From an uncultured beta proteobacterium (lineage in GTDB: Bacteria; Pseudomonadota; Gammaproteobacteria; Burkholderiales; Burkholderiaceae), in contig CAIKGX010000093.1 in assembly GCA_903827075.1 (NCBI GenBank), positions 1 to 9,879 of the forward strand: 9,879 bases of DNA, read 5' to 3'. Under the pieces are notes generated by a model that had not been told where the DNA came from, did not search any database, and was given only the letters and a program-made list of their open reading frames with translations. The position numbers were made by a program, and so were the translations under genes. Of this stretch, positions 6,221-9,879 are shown piece after piece. The first letter of the stretch is position 1. Every line of letters begins with the position of its first letter.

Positions 6221-7053
6221 GTTCGGTATTTACGCAAAATAAAGTCAGCTGTGACAAACGCGGCATCACTCGTAAATTCATCAGCCAAAATACGCGCTGC
6301 CGCCTCAGAAATAGGGATTTCGATAAACCCACTGACTTCACCATCGTGATTGGTGGGAACAAAGCTATCTAAGAGCGCTAAGTCGTAAACATAGAGCTGT
6401 TCATCATGGAAACCCCGATTGGGAATAGGGCGGCGCATATGGATTCTGCCTACAGGCTCAATTTGATCTGAAATCTGAGCGGGAACACCGGCCTCCTCCC
6501 AAAGTTCACGACGGGCGCACACCCAAGGCGTTTCATCAGCCGCAATGCCGCCAGCAGCCAAATTGTCTAGTTGACCAGGGTCGGTAGGCTTATTTTCACT
6601 GCGCCTTCCCAGCCAAATATTGCCCGCCTTGGTGTAGCCATTAATGTGGGTTGCCATACTCCTAAAGCCAAAAGCTCTAAAAGCAGACCGTTCTAGCTGG
6701 AAATACGCATGACCATCCTGGTCAACCCAAGCAAATTCTTCATGGCGCCAGCCAGGGATAAAGCCGCCTTGTTGCATACGATCGGCTAATTTAGCCAAGC
6801 TAATCGATAGGGCTAAAGGCTTAGCCGCCCCGATGGTCAAGCGTTCATGACCTATTTGAAGATGGGCAATAGGCTGCTTATCGAGGGATTCTTGTAAAAA
6901 GGGAATGAAATCCGGGTTTAGGTAGCCCATAATTTGCCCCGGATTGGTGCCACCAGAGAAATGAATCGGCATGAAATCTGGGGGTGCTGAACGGGCCGTA
7001 TTCTGGAGCATCTCCTCTAGAGCGGCTAAGGTGCTGGTATTAAGCGTATGCAT
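6217..7053 (-). CDS. Nudix hydrolase, DUF4743/Tnr3-like; possible cleaner of damaged thiamin diphosphate
   Basis: Predicted 278-residue cytosolic hydrolase. The N-terminal half (about 1-110) has the DUF4743 look, with GYLNPDF (43-49). The C-terminal half is a Nudix domain with a perfect Nudix box: Gly168, five residues, Glu174, seven residues, then RELWEEAGV (182-190), where Glu186 and Glu187 are the expected metal ligands. Family knowledge: DUF4743-Nudix proteins such as yeast YJR142W, and the N-terminal part of S. pombe Tnr3, convert oxidised thiamin diphosphate derivatives to monophosphates. Position directly upstream of the thiC riboswitch, on the same strand, fits that role, but the substrate is inferred. 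The start is the ATG at 7053. The frame runs to a TTG at 7119, but that TTG is part of a TTGACA better read as a -35 box. No clear Shine-Dalgarno precedes 7053. Confidence 0.9.
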   Translation of the reverse strand: MHTLNTSTLAALEEMLQNTARSAPPDFMPIHFSGGTNPGQIMGYLNPDFIPFLQESLDKQPIAHLQIGHERLTIGAAKPLALSISLAKLADRMQQGGFIPGWRHEEFAWVDQDGHAYFQLERSAFRAFGFRSMATHINGYTKAGNIWLGRRSENKPTDPGQLDNLAAGGIAADETPWVCARRELWEEAGVPAQISDQIEPVGRIHMRRPIPNRGFHDEQLYVYDLALLDSFVPTNHDGEVSGFIEIPISEAAARILADEFTSDAAFVTADFILRKYRT

Positions 7054-7090
7054 GCAGTAAGTGTAAGAGAAATTCGTAAAAACCTTCTCA

Positions 7091-7119
7091 AATTCAGGCG
7101 ATCGATTTTCATTTGTCAA
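7091..7119 (-). promoter_or_regulatory. Candidate promoter of the Nudix gene
   Basis: Minus strand shows a perfect -35 TTGACA (7119-7114), 17 bp, then TGAATT (7096-7091), a weak -10 (three of six). A 16-bp spacing gives CTGAAT, also three of six. Transcription would begin near 7084, about 30 bases ahead of the ATG at 7053. The perfect -35 is the main support. Confidence 0.4.
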
Positions 7120-7125
7120 TAGAAC

Positions 7126-7190
7126 TTTGTATAAATATTGATGAGAGAAGTCTGCTTAATATTTAAGCAAGCTAGGTCACTCTATACAAA
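7126..7190. repeat. Two nested inverted repeats upstream of the Nudix promoter
   Basis: TTTGTATA (7126-7133) and TATACAAA (7183-7190) form a perfect 8-bp inverted pair. Between them TGCTTAA (7153-7159) and TTAAGCA (7163-7169) form a 7-bp inverted repeat with a 3-base centre. The centres (7158 and 7161) nearly coincide. They lie just upstream of the predicted -35 of the Nudix gene, so they could be operator half-sites, or downstream structures of the tRNA-Arg transcript. No U-run follows either, so they are not typical terminators. No protein-coding gene is seen in the gap 7120-7257. Confidence 0.35.
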
Positions 7191-7203
7191 TCGGATACTT
7201 ACG

Positions 7204-7220
7204 AAAACTTTTGGAGTTTT
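7204..7220. repeat. Small inverted repeat (AAAACT/AGTTTT)
   Basis: AAAACT (7204-7209) and AGTTTT (7215-7220) are perfect inverted copies around a five-base centre. The unit abuts the DnaA-box palindrome. TTTTGGAG also occurs twice, at 7209-7216 and 7243-7250, flanking that palindrome as a direct repeat. For the minus-strand tRNA-Arg transcript, the last arm would end in a short T-run (AGTTTT), a weak terminator at best. Confidence 0.35.
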
Positions 7221-7241
7221 ATCCACACAAACTGTGGATAA
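7219..7241. promoter_or_regulatory. Pair of perfect DnaA boxes facing each other
   Basis: TTATCCACA (7219-7227) is identical to the strongest E. coli DnaA-box consensus. TGTGGATAA (7233-7241) is its exact reverse complement, five bases away. The two form a 9-bp perfect inverted repeat lying 16 bp past the tRNA-Arg 3' end. Weaker box-like sequences (7 of 9) occur on the minus strand at 7134-7126. Roles to consider are a DnaA titration or regulatory site for neighbouring genes, or simply a transcript hairpin ending tRNA-Arg. There is no U-run of more than four after it in either direction. No origin genes are near, so it is probably not oriC. Confidence 0.5.
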
Positions 7242-7257
7242 GTTTTGGAGAATGATT

Positions 7258-7332
7258 TGGTCCCGCCGACAGGAATCGAACCTGTATCCCACGCTTAGGA
7301 GGCATGTGCACTATCCATTGTGCTACGGCGAG
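7258..7332 (-). tRNA. tRNA-Arg (anticodon CCT)
   Basis: Minus strand folds into a full cloverleaf. Acceptor CTCGCCG pairs with CGGCGGG (one U-G pair) and the D-stem is GCAC/GTGC. The anticodon arm CATGC/GCGTG has the loop CTCCTAA, and the T-arm ACAGG/CCTGT has the loop TTCGATT. The anticodon CCT reads AGG (Arg). The discriminator is A and the CCA end is encoded (7260-7258). A dedicated promoter is not clear: TATAAC at 7371-7366 is a possible -10 without a matching -35. Co-transcription with the MFS/micro-ORF unit, which ends 66 bp upstream, is equally possible. Confidence 0.97.
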
Positions 7333-7398
7333 AATAAAAATAATGAAGCAATTAATGCAAGTAATGTTATAGCGAACTGATTATCAACGCATTTAAGC

Positions 7399-7566
7399 TT
7401 ACCAAGAACAAAAAGCCCATACTTGATTGGTTAGTGTCACCATCATGTCGGGGGCAAAGTAAGAAAGGTAAGTCAGCGTCAGAATAAGTAAAGCAATGAA
7501 ATAGATAAGCCAACGCCATGCGCGTTTTTTATTTTGATTGCCGAGCATCTTGTCTATGTTAGTCAT
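7399..7566 (-). CDS. Small 55-residue single-pass membrane protein coupled to the MFS gene
   Basis: I do not recognise a family. The ATG (7566-7564) shares one base with the MFS stop codon (TAATG), a classic translational-coupling layout. The frame runs 55 codons to TAA. The product begins MTNIDKMLGNQNKKRAWRW, so its first 19 residues are polar and basic (K13, K14, R15, R18). Residues 19-38 form one strongly hydrophobic segment (LIYFIALLILTL, then TYLSYFA). A short tail of about 17 residues follows and ends in CSW. By the positive-inside rule the N-terminus would be cytoplasmic. It could be an accessory subunit of the transporter, as small partner ORFs are known next to some MFS genes, but this is inference. 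Chance is not excluded, yet coupling plus a coherent membrane segment argue for a real gene. Confidence 0.6.
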   Translation of the reverse strand: MTNIDKMLGNQNKKRAWRWLIYFIALLILTLTYLSYFAPDMMVTLTNQVWAFCSW

Positions 7567-8798
7567 TAAGCGGTAGCAACACGATGCAGTGCGCGTTCTT
7601 TAACCGGCAGATTAACTAAGAATGCAAATACACCTAGTGCGATTGCGATTTGCCATACCAGCATATAAGAACCAGTGCGATCATAGAGGTAGCCACCAAA
7701 ATAAGCACCGCAAAAGCTACCAAGTTGATGTGAGAAAAACACCAAACCAGAAAGCATTGTCAGATATTTAACGCCAAAGATCTGTGCCACGATCGCATTC
7801 GTGAGTGGAATGGTCGATAGCCAAAGAAAGCCCATGATTGCTGCAAAGAGGTAAGTAGTCATAGGGCTTAAAGGCAGCCAAATAAAGGCTGTGATGGCAA
7901 TCGATCTACCTAAATAGATACCCGATAGCAAATAGCGTTTAGGAAAACGTTGGCCAAATATTCCTGCACTATAGGTTCCAAAGATATTAAATAAACCAAT
8001 CAATGCAAGAGCCGTAGTGGCAACTACGGGTGCCCCCACTTCAGGATAGATTTTGGATAAATCTTTGAGATAGGGCGCTAAGTGCACCGCAATAAACACG
8101 ACCTGAAATCCGCAAACAAAATATCCCAAGGTAAGCAAACGAAAGCTTGGGTTGGCAATAGCTTCTTTTAAAGCCTGTTTAATGGTTTGATCGCCTAGTT
8201 TGTGTGAATGCACAAAATCTTTTTCACGCAACATGAATGCAGTCGGAATCATCAAGCTGGCCATCAATGCCAACATGAGTAATGCATCTTGTGCGCCAAA
8301 TGCCGAAAGTAATCCTTGTTCTGCTGGAATCATCAGGAACTGACCAAATGATCCAGCTGCAGCAGCAATGCCCATTGCCCACACGCGTTTTTCTGCAGGA
8401 ACATTTCTGCCGAGGATGCCGTACACCACGCTGTAGGTAGTTGCAGTTTGTGCAAGACCAATGAGTAAACCACCTGCAATAGAGAAGTTCAACGCATCGG
8501 TGGAGATAGCCATTCCTGCTAAACCGAGCGCATATAGAACACCACCAGCAATCAAGATTTTGAATGCGCCGTAACGATCAGCTAGTGCGCCTGTAATCGG
8601 CTGCACTACCCCCCAAATGAGATTTTGCAGCGCAATAGTTAAGGCAAAAGTTTCTCGGCCCCAGCCATTGGCAAAGGTAATGGGAAGATTAAATAGCCCA
8701 AAACCATGACGAATACCCATCGATAGGGTCACCATCAGCCCACCATAAATGAGAACTTGGGTAATGCTAAGTTTTTGAGAGGCCCCTGAAGTGCTCAT
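7566..8798 (-). CDS. MFS transporter (12-TM, oxalate/monocarboxylate-like group)
   Basis: Inner-membrane secondary carrier of 410 residues, standard MFS length. About twelve hydrophobic segments are visible, in two halves joined by a charged loop near residues 189-222 (LREKDFVHSHKLGDQ onward). The family motif A between helices 2 and 3 is GALADRYGAFK (70-80). Arg30 sits in the first helix (GIRHGFG). General style (long, Gly/Ala-rich helices; CoA-transferase neighbour) recalls carriers of small organic acids such as the oxalate:formate or monocarboxylate groups, but the substrate cannot be read from sequence. Start ATG 8798 is 5 bp after the CoA-transferase stop; an AGGG four bases before the ATG, overlapping that stop, acts as ribosome site. 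It overlaps the next small ORF by one base. Confidence 0.92.
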   Translation of the reverse strand: MSTSGASQKLSITQVLIYGGLMVTLSMGIRHGFGLFNLPITFANGWGRETFALTIALQNLIWGVVQPITGALADRYGAFKILIAGGVLYALGLAGMAISTDALNFSIAGGLLIGLAQTATTYSVVYGILGRNVPAEKRVWAMGIAAAAGSFGQFLMIPAEQGLLSAFGAQDALLMLALMASLMIPTAFMLREKDFVHSHKLGDQTIKQALKEAIANPSFRLLTLGYFVCGFQVVFIAVHLAPYLKDLSKIYPEVGAPVVATTALALIGLFNIFGTYSAGIFGQRFPKRYLLSGIYLGRSIAITAFIWLPLSPMTTYLFAAIMGFLWLSTIPLTNAIVAQIFGVKYLTMLSGLVFFSHQLGSFCGAYFGGYLYDRTGSYMLVWQIAIALGVFAFLVNLPVKERALHRVATA

Positions 8799-8803
8799 AG
8801 ACC

Positions 8804-9879
8804 CTAGACAATACCCTTGGCATGTAAGGCTTGTATTGCCTCTGAATCGAGTTTTAAGCGTTCTTTTAAGATTTCATCGGTATGCTGGCCAAGGGTTGGG
8901 GGCGCCATACGCAGCTCAACTGGTGTTTCTGAGAGATGCATAGGGCTTGCAACCAACTTCATGTTGCCATTAGCGCTGTGTGGCATGTTTATTTGGACGC
9001 CACGGGCTTTCACTTGCTCATTTTCAAAGACTTCTTTGAAATTATTAATCGGTCCACAAGGCACGCCCGCTTGATCTAAGGCGCTAATCCAATCGACTTT
9101 AGTCTTTTTGCGTGTCATTGCTTCTAGCAAAGGAATAAGCTCTTTGCGATGTTTTACCCGCATGGGGTTCTCTGAGAACAGTGGGTTATCTGCAAGATGG
9201 GCCTCACCCCCCGTAGTAACAAAATGCCTGAACTGACCATTATTTCCAGCGGCCACAATAATCCAGCCATCAAGGGTGGGGAAGGTTTGATAGGGAACGA
9301 TGGTTGGTGAGGCATTTCCCCAGCGACTTGGTACCTCTTCAGAGCACAAATACGCACTAGCCACATTGGCCATAACCGCAATTTGGGTGTCTAACAAGGC
9401 TAAATCAATATGTTGACCCTGGCCAGTGTGGTCGCGATGCACTACAGCAGCCAAGATGGCGGTAGTGGCGTACATACCGGTAAAAATATCAGCAATAGCA
9501 ACACCGGCTTTTTGAGGGCTAGCCCCTTCAAAGTTTTCGTGCTCTCCAGTAACACTCATAAAACCACCCATGCCTTGGACAATAAAGTCGTAGCCGGGGC
9601 GGTGAGCATAAGGCCCTGTTTGCCCAAAACCCGTGATGGAGCAATAAATTAAATCAGCTTTGATCCGTTTCAGACTCGGGTAGTCCAAACCATATTTAGC
9701 CAGTTGGCCTACTTTGTAGTTTTCAATCACTACATCTGATTCTTTGGCGAGCTGGCGGATGATTTCTTGGCCCTCAGGCTTGCTGATATCGACCGTTATT
9801 GAGCGTTTATTACGATTAATACTGATGAAATACGCGGATTCAGAGCTATCTTCGCCGGATGCATCCTTGGCAAAGGGAG
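8804..9879 (-). CDS. CaiB/BaiF family (class III) CoA-transferase, 5' end missing
   Basis: Transfers CoA between a carboxylic acid and an acyl-CoA through a covalent aspartyl intermediate. The frame is open to the right edge, so the gene is truncated: 357 residues are visible and perhaps 40-60 at the N-terminus are missing. The GTG at 9730 is an internal valine, because family sequence continues upstream (ESAYFISINRNKRSITVDI, then VVIENYKVG). Other family motifs are YCSITGFGQTGPYAHRPGYD, GGFMSVTGE, HIDLALLDTQ and AGVPCGPINNFKEVF. The Asp of LALLD (codon 9391-9389) is the expected catalytic residue. It is followed after 5 bp by the MFS gene, suggesting uptake plus activation of one organic acid. 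The acid itself is unknown; formyl-CoA, succinyl-CoA:acid and carnitine-type transferases all share these motifs. Confidence 0.95.
   Translation of the reverse strand, partial: PFAKDASGEDSSESAYFISINRNKRSITVDISKPEGQEIIRQLAKESDVVIENYKVGQLAKYGLDYPSLKRIKADLIYCSITGFGQTGPYAHRPGYDFIVQGMGGFMSVTGEHENFEGASPQKAGVAIADIFTGMYATTAILAAVVHRDHTGQGQHIDLALLDTQIAVMANVASAYLCSEEVPSRWGNASPTIVPYQTFPTLDGWIIVAAGNNGQFRHFVTTGGEAHLADNPLFSENPMRVKHRKELIPLLEAMTRKKTKVDWISALDQAGVPCGPINNFKEVFENEQVKARGVQINMPHSANGNMKLVASPMHLSETPVELRMAPPTLGQHTDEILKERLKLDSEAIQALHAKGIV

Noticed and set aside
7219..7241. Chromosome origin (oriC)
   Set aside because: Only two perfect boxes, no AT-rich unwinding tract with box clusters, and no dnaA, dnaN, gyrB, rpmH or parAB nearby.
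7138..7380. 80-codon plus-strand frame
   Set aside because: It runs through the antisense of tRNA-Arg and through the DnaA-box palindrome. It has no ribosome site and no recognisable protein features.
9154..9381. Alternative minus-strand frame within the CoA-transferase gene
   Set aside because: It lies in a different frame inside a well-conserved gene and shows no independent features; likewise the plus-strand frames at 8817 and 9410.
9728..9730. GTG as start of the CoA-transferase
   Set aside because: Family-typical sequence continues in frame to the window edge, so this is an internal valine.
1..9879. CRISPR, insertion sequence, phage, defence or toxin-antitoxin system
   Set aside because: No repeat-spacer array, transposase, integrase, terminal repeats or defence-type domains were found on either strand.

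Overview
The window looks like a piece of a chromosome from a betaproteobacterium of the order Burkholderiales, most likely Polynucleobacter or a close relative. This rests on the thiC-thiO-thiS-thiG-thiE gene order, ThiO (glycine oxidase) in place of ThiH, moderate GC content and short intergenic gaps. The genus is an inference from memory and was not tested by a search. Apart from one rightward gene (thiD), every gene lies on the minus strand. There is no sign of insertion sequences, phage, CRISPR or plasmid functions: this is core housekeeping DNA.

Left part (1-6220), thiamin biosynthesis. A tRNA (probably Asn), cut by the left edge, is divergent from thiD with a 21-bp gap, so the two start regions share DNA. 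thiD (HMP/HMP-P kinase) converges on a tight minus-strand operon, thiC-thiO-thiS-thiG-thiE. ThiC makes the pyrimidine (HMP-P) and ThiD phosphorylates it. ThiO supplies iminoglycine and ThiS, as thiocarboxylate, supplies sulfur. ThiG builds the thiazole and ThiE joins the two halves to thiamin phosphate. thiF and thiL are not in the window. A canonical TPP riboswitch precedes thiC. The leader shows two mutually exclusive pairings that would expose or hide the thiC Shine-Dalgarno sequence, which suggests translational control.

Middle (6217-7400). Directly upstream of the riboswitch is a Nudix hydrolase of the DUF4743/Tnr3-like type. Its eukaryotic relatives destroy damaged forms of thiamin diphosphate, so it fits its place beside the thi operon. 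A gap of about 200 bp between its start codon and the 3' end of tRNA-Arg(CCT) holds a likely Nudix promoter and several inverted repeats, including two perfect DnaA boxes facing each other.

Right part (7399-9879). A class III (CaiB/BaiF) CoA-transferase, cut by the right edge, is followed after 5 bp by an MFS transporter. That in turn overlaps, as TAATG, a previously hidden 55-residue single-pass membrane ORF. These three look like one transcription unit running toward tRNA-Arg. Nothing here is a dramatic new system. The most useful leads are the riboswitch mechanism, the Nudix-thi link, the coupled micro-ORF and the DnaA-box palindrome.
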